Notes under the pieces: generated by a model | What the model saw: the letters and a program-made list of their open reading frames with translations, nothing else | Database searches by the model: none | What the model was told of the DNA's origin: nothing | In this document: positions 34,402 through 44,351 of the stretch, piece by piece | How positions within the stretch are numbered: position 1 is the first letter of the stretch | Layout: each line of letters opens with the position of its first letter | From: Pseudoneurospora amorphoporcata | Taxonomy: Eukaryota; Ascomycota; Sordariomycetes; Sordariales; Sordariaceae | DNA length: 64,000 bases | Reading direction: 5' to 3' | NCBI GenBank assembly: GCA_033297205.1 | Contig: MU859129.1 | Coordinates: 86,492-150,491, forward strand | Position numbers and translations under genes: made by a program

Positions 34402-37338
34402 CTAGGAGGGAGAGCCAACAGAACTGGACGCCTTGGGTTCCTGTTGCTGCTGCTTGGATGGCTTGGACAGCTTGACTGAGCCAGTCTGACCAAGCGGCGG
34501 GAAGTTCTCCTCGAAGTCTGGACGGCTGGGGTCGAAAGGGGCAGGAGCCAGCGGCGTCTTCTGCTCCTCAGCGGAAGGTTGGGGGTCGTAACGGGGTGGG
34601 GAGCCGGGCGAAGCAAGCGACACGTCCCTGGGAGGGCTGGCGGGGGCAGGAAAAGAATAACAGCGAGGCACGGACACTTGCTGGTGTCGGTTGCGCTGAT
34701 GACCAAGATGGGATGACGGCCTCACGGGCCGGGCCGCACGAGGGTGGTCACGACGGTAATCCGTCCAGGAGTTGACGCGGCCGGGGTCCAAACTCGACAA
34801 AAGCTCTTCTCTGGTGAGTTGTTGTTGTTGCTGCTGGGGCTGCTCAGACTGGGCAACCGAAGAAGACGACAGGTCCACCAAAGACAACGGGTCCGAAGAC
34901 AAAGACAACAACGACTGGTGCTGCTGGGTGACGACAGCAGCGGGGGCGACAACAACCGAAGAAGGCGGAACGAACTCGTCGGCAGTAGCAGAGAGCGAAT
35001 CCCTTTCACTACGTTCACCAGAGGAGGACGAGGGCACAAACTCGGGAGCGTCGGGAGCCAGGGACCGCGGCACAAACGGTGTGGCTGTTGCGGAGAAGGA
35101 AGAGGAAAAGGGGGTAATGGGTGCAGCTACAACCGTCGGAGCGGGAGCGCGACCTGAGGCTTCAACCCTCGAAAGGGGAGCGATAATGGCATCAACCACT
35201 GTCGGCGTGGAAGTGCGAGCTGGTTCATCTGCCACCGAAGAGGCGAGACCGCTGTGATGATGAGCTGGTTCTGCAACCACCGAAGGGGCGAGACCGCTAT
35301 AAGTAAAGGCAAGATCAGGCGCTGCTGAGACCACCTGTCTGCTGTGGATTCTGCTGCAATCAAACTGGGCTTCTGCTGCGGCACCAACCATCAGCTCGAG
35401 CTCATGCGTCCTGTCGGTAGGAGGGGTGATCAGGCCCTCGATCCCGGACTCGACCATCGGCTCTCGCATCATCTGGCCGGCGCCATGTGCATCAGCGGCA
35501 TCGACGAGTCCGGCCTTCCTCAGGCGCGCGAACTGCTGATGCGGCTCCAGCTTCTCCGACCACAGGTGGCGCACGTAGCCTTCGTCCATGTACTTGATGT
35601 GCTGGTTCTGGTGTCCAGCATCACCGTTCCTGATATACCCTTGCCAGCGAGGCAAAGGCCAGGAACGGCTGGGCGGACCCCGTACCCCAGACACAGGCAG
35701 CACGGCAATGGACTCGAGCGGCAGTTTACCATGTTTGGACTTTCCCTTCTTCTTCTTCTCCCCCTTCTGCTTTTGCTGCTTCATCTTCTTGTCCTTCCTC
35801 TTGTCGACACGAACGTTGCTGGAACCACCACCAGCATCGCTGCTGCTCAGGCTGGGTTGCCCCGGGGAAACCTGGCTGCGGATGCTGGGGCGGCTGGCTT
35901 CGTGGGTGTACTCGGCGGCGGTTGGAAACGGGACGGCCTCGGGCCCAGGCGAGGTATCGGAATCCGGACACTTGACGGTCCAGAACCCATTGAAGGGATT
36001 TGGCTTGGCTAGGACGACCGAGAAAAAGTCCTCCGTCAAGTTTGTCTTGCCCTTCAGCAGGGGAGCTAGACGAGGCGCGGGAGGGGCAGGGGATGAAGGC
36101 GCAGGAGGGGCAGGGGATGAAGGCGCAGGAGGCAGGGCGAATCCTCCACGAATGGTGGAGCCGCGGTTGGCCGAAGAAGCAGAGGTGGTGTCAAAGGGGG
36201 TGTCGGAGGTGTTAGTGGTGGTTGTCGTGGTGTTGAAGGTACCGGCAGCAGCCGCGGCGAAAGCTCCAGAAGAAGGGGAGGAAGAAGAAGCAGGAAGAGG
36301 ACGAGGAAGGTTGTCAACGCTGTTGTTGACCCTGTTGTCACTGCTGAGGTTGTCTCTGGGTGACCCCTTGTTACCCCCGGCACGGTCGTCTCCAGAGGCG
36401 GAAGAAGAAGAAGACGAAGAAGATGTGGACTCGGTTCCAGCTGCCGCCGCCGCCGCCGCCTCCTCCTTTGAAGAAGCAGCAGCAGAAGCAGACACAGCCT
36501 TTCCCTTGCCTTTACCACCCCCCTGATGATCATTCTTCTTCATCACACCCCCTTCGACCTTGGCATTGTCATTGTCATGGTCATGCTCTACCGACAACAG
36601 CGACAGCGAACTATCACCGCCGTGGTAAAGCGGGATCCAACACGATGCGAGACCTCCAGAGACCCCAACAACAGGCAACCGAGCCCCCAGCGACGATGAC
36701 GACGAACCTGAACCCCCGGGCGAGCCCGACGACTTCGAAGACCCCTTCGACCTTGACTTTGCCTTGGCGGCATCTTTCGACAGCGACGACAACAGCTTGG
36801 CAGCCTCCAGCTTGGCCTTCATCTTCTCCAGCTCGCGCGCCTTGACGCTTGCCAGGTGGCTTAGGTACGCCGCTCCGTCCTGGGGGAAGAACGGCGACTT
36901 CAGCACACCAATGTACGAGGCCGCGGCGCGCACGTGCACGTACTTCAACCGCGCCTGCTCCGGGGCGCTCATCCACCTGGCTCCTCTACTCGTACCAGCA
37001 CGGTTGCCCGTGCCGGCGGCGGCGGAGTAGGAGCAGGAGGAGGAGGCGATGAGCGCGGGGACCGGAGACTGGGCAGCGGAGGAAGACGCTGACGCCGAGG
37101 AGGAGGAGGAAGAGGCAGGGCCAGGGGCTGGGGCGACGGGAACGGGAGAGAACGCAGAAGACAGGGCGGGCACGTCGTCACCACCACCACCACCACCACT
37201 ACCGCGGGCGCGGGCGCAGACGCTGGCTCTGGCGTTGGAGGTGCCAGGGCTGTTGTCTTTGCCGTTGCCGTTGGAGGAGGACACGGCGGCGGCGGCGACG
37301 ACGACGGCCTTGGTGCTCTGGTTCTTCCTGGGAGCCAT
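34402..37338 (-). CDS. low-complexity Ser/Ala-rich protein of unknown function (978 residues)
   Basis: Single open frame from ATG 37336-37338 to TAG 34402-34404. The N-terminal 120 residues are Ser/Gly/Ala-rich. A conserved-looking block follows (GARWMSAPEQARLKYVHVRA and AASYIGVLKSPFFPQDGAAY), then a Lys/Ser-rich helix, long Ser/Pro tracts, and a second ordered block near residues 545-640 (RSWPLPRWQGYIRNGDAGHQ, MDEGYVRHLWSEKLEPHQQF). The C-terminus has FEENFPPLGQTG, then a Gln tract. The start lies two bases after a good 3' splice site (CCGCAG at 37341), so the leader is spliced. The very GC-rich composition creates long shadow frames on both strands. The TAG context shows no canonical readthrough CTA. 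I recognise no known domain. Confidence 0.7.
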   Translation of the reverse strand: MAPRKNQSTKAVVVAAAAVSSSNGNGKDNSPGTSNARASVCARARGSGGGGGGDDVPALSSAFSPVPVAPAPGPASSSSSSASASSSAAQSPVPALIASSSCSYSAAAGTGNRAGTSRGARWMSAPEQARLKYVHVRAAASYIGVLKSPFFPQDGAAYLSHLASVKARELEKMKAKLEAAKLLSSLSKDAAKAKSRSKGSSKSSGSPGGSGSSSSSLGARLPVVGVSGGLASCWIPLYHGGDSSLSLLSVEHDHDNDNAKVEGGVMKKNDHQGGGKGKGKAVSASAAASSKEEAAAAAAAGTESTSSSSSSSSASGDDRAGGNKGSPRDNLSSDNRVNNSVDNLPRPLPASSSSPSSGAFAAAAAGTFNTTTTTTNTSDTPFDTTSASSANRGSTIRGGFALPPAPSSPAPPAPSSPAPPAPRLAPLLKGKTNLTEDFFSVVLAKPNPFNGFWTVKCPDSDTSPGPEAVPFPTAAEYTHEASRPSIRSQVSPGQPSLSSSDAGGGSSNVRVDKRKDKKMKQQKQKGEKKKKGKSKHGKLPLESIAVLPVSGVRGPPSRSWPLPRWQGYIRNGDAGHQNQHIKYMDEGYVRHLWSEKLEPHQQFARLRKAGLVDAADAHGAGQMMREPMVESGIEGLITPPTDRTHELELMVGAAAEAQFDCSRIHSRQVVSAAPDLAFTYSGLAPSVVAEPAHHHSGLASSVADEPARTSTPTVVDAIIAPLSRVEASGRAPAPTVVAAPITPFSSSFSATATPFVPRSLAPDAPEFVPSSSSGERSERDSLSATADEFVPPSSVVVAPAAVVTQQHQSLLSLSSDPLSLVDLSSSSVAQSEQPQQQQQQLTREELLSSLDPGRVNSWTDYRRDHPRAARPVRPSSHLGHQRNRHQQVSVPRCYSFPAPASPPRDVSLASPGSPPRYDPQPSAEEQKTPLAPAPFDPSRPDFEENFPPLGQTGSVKLSKPSKQQQQEPKASSSVGSPS

Positions 37339-37340
37339 TT

Positions 37341-37717
37341 CTGCGGTTGTGGTTATGAGGTGTTAGTGAATGTCCCGGTCGTAGTTGAGGAGTTTGTGGG
37401 GAAGATTTGATGATTTTGATCTGGCGATGAGGGGGCCAGCAAGAGACAGGGTTTTCTTACGGGAATCTTGGGGTGAGGAAGAAAGAAGCAGGGAGAAAAA
37501 CGGCGGGCAGGCTCTTCCGCGGTACTGTTGTGAGATGAACTGTTAGTGAGTTTTCCTCGCCGCAACAAGATGGGAAGGAGTTGTGAGGAAGAGTTAATTG
37601 TGGATCTGGGGTATGGCGAGACCTTGGTCACGTTGTTGAACACTTGAACTTGTGAGGAAGAGCTGATGATGGAGATCCCGGTGCGTTTTCCCCCTCCAAA
37701 AACTTGTGAGGACGACG

Positions 37718-37754
<37 letters not shown>

Positions 37755-38023
37755 TGCCGGCCACGGGACAGATTACTTACAAGAATTTCGAGGCGAGGGA
37801 GACAAAAACAACAACAAAAAGGTAGGCGAGCACTTCTTGCTTTGCTTGGTACTGGAAAGAAGAAAAAAGAAGCCGTCAGCGGAAGATCACAATGATTGAA
37901 CAACGAGTTACTCACGTAGGCGAGAGAAAAAACAAGGGCAGGCTTTTCTTGCTTTGGTGCTGGAAAACGAAAACGTCAGCGAAGGAAGACATCACAACAA
38001 CCCAAGCAAACAAGTTTCTTACG
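37341..38023 (-). other. tandem array of homologous leader mini-exons and introns
   Basis: On the minus strand, upstream of the ATG at 37338, consensus splice sites delimit a series of short pyrimidine-rich exons. The first ends at 38023. Next come 37959-37916 (44 nt), 37851-37781 (71 nt) and 37524-37461 (64 nt), followed by the intron ending at 37341. Exons start with YACC after a CAG acceptor and end at GTAAG or GTGAG donors. The introns 38022-37960 (63 nt) and 37915-37852 (64 nt) are visibly homologous: both share TTGTGAT, then TTCC, CGCTGACG and TTTCCAG. They are presumably 5' UTR exons. No open frame runs through them. Confidence 0.6.
37718..37753. repeat. TGA/GAT trinucleotide microsatellite
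   Basis: About 12 uninterrupted trinucleotide units, inside the longest intron of the leader array. Confidence 0.9.
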
Positions 38024-38761
38024 TGTACTGGGAGATCTTGGTCCCGTCGTTCTCGAAGACGCTTGATATGTTCTGGTGTCGGTTTGGAAGAAGAGGAGAG
38101 GAAGTTGGAAGAAAGCTTCCTAAGGTAAGGTATAGATTTCACTTTCACTTCGAAGCAGCAAGTGGGGCACATACACATATACATACACGAGAAGGCATAC
38201 AATACACGGCACGTTACGAACAATAGATTACTTATAGAAACCATCTGATCTTTTAATAGGCAGTCCGGTCTCGGACACTCTCAGTTGACCTAGCGACGAT
38301 ACATAGGTAGTAGGTACCTTGATGGATATCTCGTATCGTCAACTCACTATTCTTGCCCTTCTATAGGTTGAACAGGCAGAGATAAGGTAAGCAGGGGTCT
38401 GTTTCGAAGTAGAAGATTTCGAGGAGGTCTTTTCTTGGTAGGAGGATGTTTGCTATGGCTGCTATGGCAACGAGAAGATGTAGGCATTTTCGTCTGAACT
38501 TTTTGAGACTTTGATAAGGGGATTAGTTCGTGGGAGGCTGCATAGGTATAGATTACGTCTGGTGATTACCAGCAAGGCACGCCAGTCAGGAACAGGGCAG
38601 GCACAGAGACTCCTTAAGCTCCTCGACCCTGGGATGGTTAGAGGTAGGTGGGCAGTCTGTGTATATTTTGGTGATGGGGAAGGATCCGCACCCCGCAAGA
38701 CCAGCAACACCTGAGCAAGCCGCCAGGTCGGGGCCAACCTTCTCTACCGAAGAGGAGAGAC
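38024..38761. other. intergenic promoter region
   Basis: About 740 bases between the leader array (-) and the next plus-strand ORF. It holds a few TACC/GGTA repeats near 38300 and no protein-like frame. Confidence 0.4.
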
Positions 38762-39400
38762 GTGCACATATATGGGAAGTCCATCAGCTACCTATACAAT
38801 AACTTGGCGCCAAACGTCGAATTTTGCGAATACTGCCATACGTGGCTCTCCGAACCATATCAATGGCCCAAACATGCATACCGTCACCTCACCCAAGCGG
38901 CACAGATTATCGACAAGTATGGTTACAGCGGAATCTCTACAGGCCGTACCCTAATACCTCGCATTTGCCCGTTTTGCTACCACGACGAGACCAAGCCTGC
39001 TCACCAACAGGAGGCCCAGATGACCACTCCCCAGGCACCAGAGAAGAAAAGAAGGATCTCCAAGAGGGAGAAGGACCAAGAAAGGATTAGCGCCTTCAGA
39101 TCTCGCGAGAGGTTTATCATCAACCTAAGGAGCTACCTACCTAGGAGTGACATGGCGGAAGCGAAACGTACGAACCAAGCGTTAAGGGATGGAAGAACTT
39201 GGGGCGTCCTTGCCCCGCCTTCCCGCCCTTTGAAGGGTAAAGCCTTAAAGAAGCGTACAGCTGAAGATGTCGACGATGATGAGAAGATTGTTGAGGAGGA
39301 TGTTCGTTCTCCCAAGGAGAAGGTCAAGTCAGCTTCAGGGCTTTCTTTGCCCTGGAACAAAAATGGCACATGTTTGTCCCCGACGTTCTTCCTCAGATGA
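38762..39400 (+). CDS. small protein with two zinc-knuckle-like Cys/His clusters, fragment-like
   Basis: A 212-codon frame. The N-terminal part has CEYCHTWLSEPYQWPKHAYR (Cys-x2-Cys ... His-x3-His, C2H2-like), then ALTIPRICPFCYHDE-like spacing with a second Cys-x2-Cys and a GYSGIS block between. Paired clusters of this sort are, to my recollection, found in repetitive fungal proteins such as FluG/DUF3435-type genes. I cannot confirm the family, and the recombinase domain is not present here. The remainder is Lys/Arg/Glu-rich and disordered with a basic nuclear-targeting-like stretch (KKRRISKREKDQ). The listed start may not be the real N-terminus. It is probably a small accessory gene or a relic of a larger one. 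Confidence 0.4.
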   Translation: MHIYGKSISYLYNNLAPNVEFCEYCHTWLSEPYQWPKHAYRHLTQAAQIIDKYGYSGISTGRTLIPRICPFCYHDETKPAHQQEAQMTTPQAPEKKRRISKREKDQERISAFRSRERFIINLRSYLPRSDMAEAKRTNQALRDGRTWGVLAPPSRPLKGKALKKRTAEDVDDDEKIVEEDVRSPKEKVKSASGLSLPWNKNGTCLSPTFFLR

Positions 39401-39979
39401 TCAGATGAAGACGCGTCACGTCTAGACGAGAAAATTAGTGAGGATTGAGGGAGATATATAATGTGACGTGACGGATTTCTAACTCGGCAGCCAGGCGTCC
39501 GTAGAGGTACGCTAGTCATCACAGGATAATTGCATGTACTTGGATGATGGAGAGAAAGAATTGAGCTGTATCCGTGGGCTTCGCCTTCTTTAACTTTTTG
39601 GACTTCCCGCATAGCGAAGCGGGGCTTCAGTGCTGAGACGCACATGCCAGGAACGGGAAAACTTGTGGGCGAGTGGGAGCGTCAGGAGCTCCCGCAAGCA
39701 GGTAAGGTATCTTTCGGAACAGGGAATGCGAGTTGGCGTGAACTTGTTGATGTAGCGCCAGACGGGGGAGGCGGCGTAGTTAGGGATTGATGGGCGCATT
39801 GTCCGATGGATTCCATTCCGACACACCACTGACTGTACACGCAACAGGAAGAAGCGTGAAAAGAGGGCTGCTCATCTGCCTGTCTCACTCGCCAAACCCA
39901 TCGCGCACCACAAGTATCCCGCTCGTCAATCTCACCCCAATCTCCGCGCTGACCCTCGCCGCAGATAACTGTTGTCACA
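39401..39979. other. intergenic region
   Basis: About 580 bases. Antisense open frames (39133-39645, 39682-40152) look like composition shadows. Nothing else seen. Confidence 0.4.
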
Positions 39980-40615
39980 ATGTCTGGCCTTACCCCAGCC
40001 GTCGACCCTGCTATGCAGGAGTTCCTCGAGTTCCAGCAGTTCCGCCGCATGCAACAACAGTTCGCGCAACACCCACAGCAACAGCAGCAGCTGCTCTCGT
40101 CGCCCGCTCCCCCAACCCCTACCCCCGCGTCTCGAATGGGGCCTAGGGCCATCCCTAAACCGGTTCAAACCCGGCCAAGCACCACCGCCACTGGGATTGG
40201 CAAGGACACCACCACCAGACTGCCATCACCGCCGCCGTTTCTGCCGCCGCCACTCCGATCCCGACCTGGTGCGTTTACTGCCTTGCCAACGGGTACGATT
40301 GCGCTGGTCCCGCCGCCACCGCCGCCATGGTCGCGGATTCTCGACTCAAGTGTCCATGCGGCGGGTCTCAATCTCCACACCGCATACCATGTGGGCATCG
40401 GATTCAGTTACGTGTGGAATCAGAACACCATTCTACAGTATATGGGCCGTCTATACAGGATTGGCCAGCAAAAACTTGTCGAATGGTACCTGGTGAAGGA
40501 GGAAGTGGCAAAGGCGATTGAGCCATTTGATCCAGCCCGGGATAATGAGGATACGGACATGGAAGATGACGAGTTGGAGTATATTACGATGGACGATGGT
40601 ACCTACATTTGCTGA
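39980..40615 (+). pseudogene. Gln/Pro-rich ORF carrying a lone SNF2 helicase C-terminal motif
   Basis: A 211-codon frame. Residues 1-50 are Gln-rich and helical (QEFLEFQQFRRMQQQF). Residues 50-115 are Pro-rich. Then comes a block that matches the end of the SNF2-family helicase core: AAGLNLHTAYHVGIGFSYVW followed by QNTILQYMGRLYRIGQQK, equivalent to motifs V and VI (GLNL ... QxxGRxxRIGQ). An acidic tail follows. The ATPase lobe, motif I and all other helicase motifs are absent, so it cannot be an active remodeller. It may be a chimeric fragment derived from a SNF2 gene, or the terminal exon of a broken gene. The GLNL/RIGQ pairing is clear; the interpretation is inference. Confidence 0.45.
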
Positions 40616-42134
40616 TGGTGATGGGGACGACGACGACGACGACCAAGATGACGACTGAACCACCACCCCCTCAGTTCGCGCTCACGGCGGTTAACGGATC
40701 TCGCCTTGGTTTGCAACCTGCTTACTCCGACCTCACCAACAAATCTCAACAATGGTTCATCATTCTCAGACCTAGGAACTGTAACCTTTAATGCCCTATG
40801 GGGGACTCCCAAACCGAAGAGAAGGCCCGCATCAAAAAGGCCCAGGAACTTGCAGATCGGTCAAACTCGAAGAGCGAAAGGTCAAAGTGGAGGACGAACT
40901 GGAGCAGATCCTCGACGACCTCCTACACCCATGAAGCCAAGCGCAAGTTCAAAAGCGCCGAAGGGAGGGGGGGGGGGTCCCAAAATCTCCTTCCATGTGC
41001 GACGGATCCTCATCCGGAAGTGGAGATTTGAGAAGAGCGAAGATGAGGAGAGCGAGAACGAGGACGACCATACACCACCAAACTCAGCGTTCGGGCCACA
41101 ATATATCAGCAAAGCTTACAAGGCACCCCCATGGAAGTCTTTCAAACGCACTTCCCGTACGTTCAACAGCAGCCGGCCTTTCCAGCCCCGGCCGTCCCGC
41201 CCATCCCCACCACCATGTCCGTGAGGGCCCTGGAGGACATGGCAGAGTAGTTCATTGCCATGGGCCAGGCCTACACTCGGGCTGCGAAGGCTAGTATGTG
41301 TTCCGCCCGCGAAAAGCAATTTCATATTCTCGGTGGCGACGACCAACCGAGTCGCCTCCTCCCACTGGTACTCCTCGCCCTCCCTCTCCTAGAAGGTGGC
41401 CGCCCAGGAGACAACTCCATCGCCCTCAGCCCGTTCGACTTCCCCCTATTACCCCGCAAAACAAAAGGTGACAGAGAGAAACGCGAAGCCCAACAACGAA
41501 CGGAAGCCAGTCACGGTCCCGGAGAGCGGGCGAACTCCAGCGCTGATTTGCGAGACCTTTTCGGTCCTTTTTTTTTTTTTTTTTTTTTTTTAAAGACCAG
41601 GCAAGCTTCTCTGTGCGCTTTTTGTCCAAGAATGCCTTGAGATCGTGGGCCTTCTTCTCTGTGTCTTTGGCGCGCATTGAGGCCTTGGCCATGTTTTCTT
41701 TGGCGCGTTTCCTGCGTGCAGGCATTGCATGTTTCCAGTTGCGCTTCCGTGAGCTCGTTCACGCCTTGCGGACGTTCCATCAGAGGCGTGTGGCTGCAAA
41801 GAGGGAGCCAGGAGACTGCTTCCCGTTTCCACGGAAGAAAACATCTACATATATCGTCCAGATTTTTACGCAGGCAAGCGTGAAAAATGGCGGTAAAAAC
41901 GGCCTCGATAGTAAGGAAATGGATGTGTGTGATAGATATCATGATGAGGAGGCCGGAGGTGGAGGGGCCTAGTTAGACAAGTAAAGGTTAGCCCGGCTGT
42001 TGCTATTGACATCAAATGGACAAAAAGGGGTCAATTATGCTCCCTCTCACCCAGAAGTCCAGAACCATCTTTCCTTCTTGTTTCTTTCTTCTTAATTTAC
42101 CGCCCTTCTTGCCTTCCTCTTTTGATATTGAGGT
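40616..42134. other. relic-like region with disordered gene fragments
   Basis: Overlapping open frames (40706-41224, 40798-41031) have charged, helical sequence such as EEKARIKKAQELADRS that switches frame repeatedly, as in a decayed coding sequence. A poly-T run lies at 41568-41591. No intact gene seen. Confidence 0.35.
41568..41591. repeat. poly-T homopolymer (24 nt)
   Basis: Uninterrupted T run, directly visible. It could be the reverse complement of an old poly-A tail, but nothing recognisable flanks it. Confidence 0.9.
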
Positions 42135-42676
42135 CTACGCCCTATCGTATAAACGCTTCCCGTGCTTTAGGTGTACGCGGTGGACCCGCATTGGAGGGAT
42201 GCTAGCGGATGGGTAGGTGACCTGCCCGTTGGGCAAAGTGAGCGGCGTGTGCATGCCTCGGGACAGGAAGAACACATGAGACTCTTTGACAATGAAGTCG
42301 GTATCCTTGTCTATGACCGCGCCTTTGTCTAAGACAAGTTTTTGGCAGCCTGGGTGCAGCACCCACCACTTGAAACCCCACTCTTTCTCAAACCTCTCAA
42401 GGTAGTCGACGATATCTTTGTCGGCATCCGCGGCAAAGACGCAGTGATCACTCTTCAGATCGAAAAAGGAAAAGAAGACAGAAGCTGCTAGGGGATATCG
42501 TGCGGAAGCGAAAGCCTCATGCCAGTTTTGGTGTCAAACTTGCAATGCCAATCTTAAGCGCCTTCCGTTCGGAAGTCCTCCTCAACGAAACCGACATGTT
42601 TCAATGGTAGATTGGCATTGTCCCAAAGGAGGCCGGTAAAGGCCTTGAGGTCGGACACTGAGTTTAGGAGGGCATA
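42135..42676 (-). pseudogene. broken protein gene fragment (in-frame stop plus frameshift)
   Basis: Reading the minus strand from 42676 gives a protein-like segment containing LKAFTGLLWDNANLPLKHVG and FVEEDFRTEGA, then a TAA. The sequence resumes in the same phase as DWHCKFDTKTG. It then continues in another frame with WHEAFASARYPLAASVFFSF, DIVDYLERFEKEWGFKWWVL and VIDKDTDFIVKESHVFFLSR, and stops at 42135. The composition is unlike random open frames: many aromatic residues and no low complexity. One stop and one frameshift break it, and neither end looks complete. I do not recognise the family. Confidence 0.5.
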
Positions 42677-44351
42677 TCATTTCAAGCTGTTTAGGTTCTC
42701 TGATAGATAAGGTATTGATGCTACACGTCACTTCAATTTCATATCCGAACCACTACTATCCTGAGCTTCCCAGTCATTCCATCCGATCTATATAGACAAG
42801 CTGAAATCTATTCTAGACATCCAAGCCATTTCATCTGATAAAATTCCCTCTCCAGAGAAAGGTCTAAGCTAATCATGGATATCTTCATGACAAAGGCGCC
42901 GAAGCAGCCGCAAAGAACTGCATCACACTCGGTGCGACTCGATCTTCCAAAAGCGCAAAAGGTATCAGGATTAACGAAGAAATCCCGGGGTGTGATTATC
43001 AAGCCCCATCGAGGACGCCGTTGGCAAACATTCCGGGCCAGTATGGGCACATACTGCGCCTCCTCGCTCGGGATCCCGAGCTACCCGTACGGGCCGTCGC
43101 CGTACGGTACGGCGACCTTCAAAACACGGCGACGGAGAGTAACAGAGGCTCTGGATACACCGACAACCTCTTGGAACCACACTCCGGAATACGTCTACCG
43201 TGAAGACAACGGGAGCCCTTGGGATCATGCGTTCGAATATTCGTCTGAATTCGTCTTGTTCAAGAGATTTCAACGGTCTTCGATACAGTCTTTGGAGAGG
43301 CAATAGATACAAGATACAACACTCCTACGATGAAGAGAGAAACGCGCGAAAACGAGGATTTGGAGTTGTGGGCGGGCATCTGTGCTTGATTTTCCACAAT
43401 CTAGGGTAACTCTAGAGACGGAATTCCCTACAGTGGCCGTAACGGTCACTCACGTCGTCCTTGTCGTCCAACCCACTTTCTCCTGTTACCTCCTAATCCT
43501 GGAAAAAGCAGACGCTACGCCCCTCGTCTACATCGGCACCGGAACGGACACTCCGAAGACATCAGCAAAGCAAAGTAAAGTTCATCGAGCGACCCTTTTG
43601 TTGTGGAGGATTCGGGCAGTCAAGGGTCTTTCCTTGGACAACCTCGATCCCAGTTCTCCGAACTGGATGGACCAGACAGCATTGTCAACTTCTTGGAACA
43701 ATTGGGAGATCTGGAGCCAGAGACGGAAGAGACCCAGGAGGACCTGAGATCGGGGGCCAACGCTCACTGCCGAAGGGGAAGAAGGGGAGTACCGCGGACC
43801 GATCATCGCCCTTCCAGACACACCCGACTATCACCCATTCTCCAACAACTTCCCTACACTTCCCCGGATTTCTGACCAGAAAGCCAATACTTTCACCATC
43901 CCTCACGACCAGCGCAGACACGGAGACGCCTGAAGTCACCGTCAACGACTCAGAACTACCCCCGCTCGGCCAAAGGATTACGGAGTATCTGACAGTCCAG
44001 CGCCACGCCACCAGAAGGTACAGACCCCATCCAGGCCACCCAACTCCAACAAAGACTTCGACACCAATTTGGCACCACGTGAAACATCCCTCGATCTGTC
44101 TTGGACCCCAGTCCACGACTCAACCACTGCTGGAATCCCGGGAGCAGCTGCGAACACTGTCATCGACCAGACCAAGACCAATCACCCAACCACCCCAGCC
44201 GGTGAAATGCCAAAGACAGACGACCTCGGAGCCCAGCAGACTGCCACTCAGGTCGACAACTTTGATCGTGCCACTCCCGGTCAGCAAGTCGGGTGGTTTC
44301 ACTCCAATCAACAAGTTTGATGGCATACATGTAATACGCAAAAAGTCACGA
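42677..44351. other. relic-like region, no intact gene
   Basis: About 1.7 kb. A 143-codon plus-strand frame (42875-43306) and shorter frames at 43603-43875 and 44069-44320 have mixed, disordered sequence. The 43.6 kb frame has a Gag-like acidic helix (FLEQLGDLEPETEETQEDL). A 31-bp segment at about 43731-43761 recurs near 44523-44553 (GACCCAGGAGGxCCTGAGAT core). Probably retroelement debris. Confidence 0.35.

Noticed and set aside
34402..34490. an 89-nt intron (GTCAGA ... CCTAG) removing the TAG
   Set aside because: Its length is not a multiple of three and would break the downstream frame; the donor is weak and there is no branch point. The 75-nt alternative keeps frame but its donor GTCAAG is also poor.
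33967..36845. several 120-340 codon open frames on both strands (for example 35588-36526 and 33917-32889)
   Set aside because: They overlap the minus-strand low-complexity gene, consist of single-residue tracts and have no ordered blocks.
37666..37915. open frames across the TGA microsatellite in the leader
   Set aside because: They are Met, Ser or Phe tracts produced by the trinucleotide and pyrimidine tracts, not genes.
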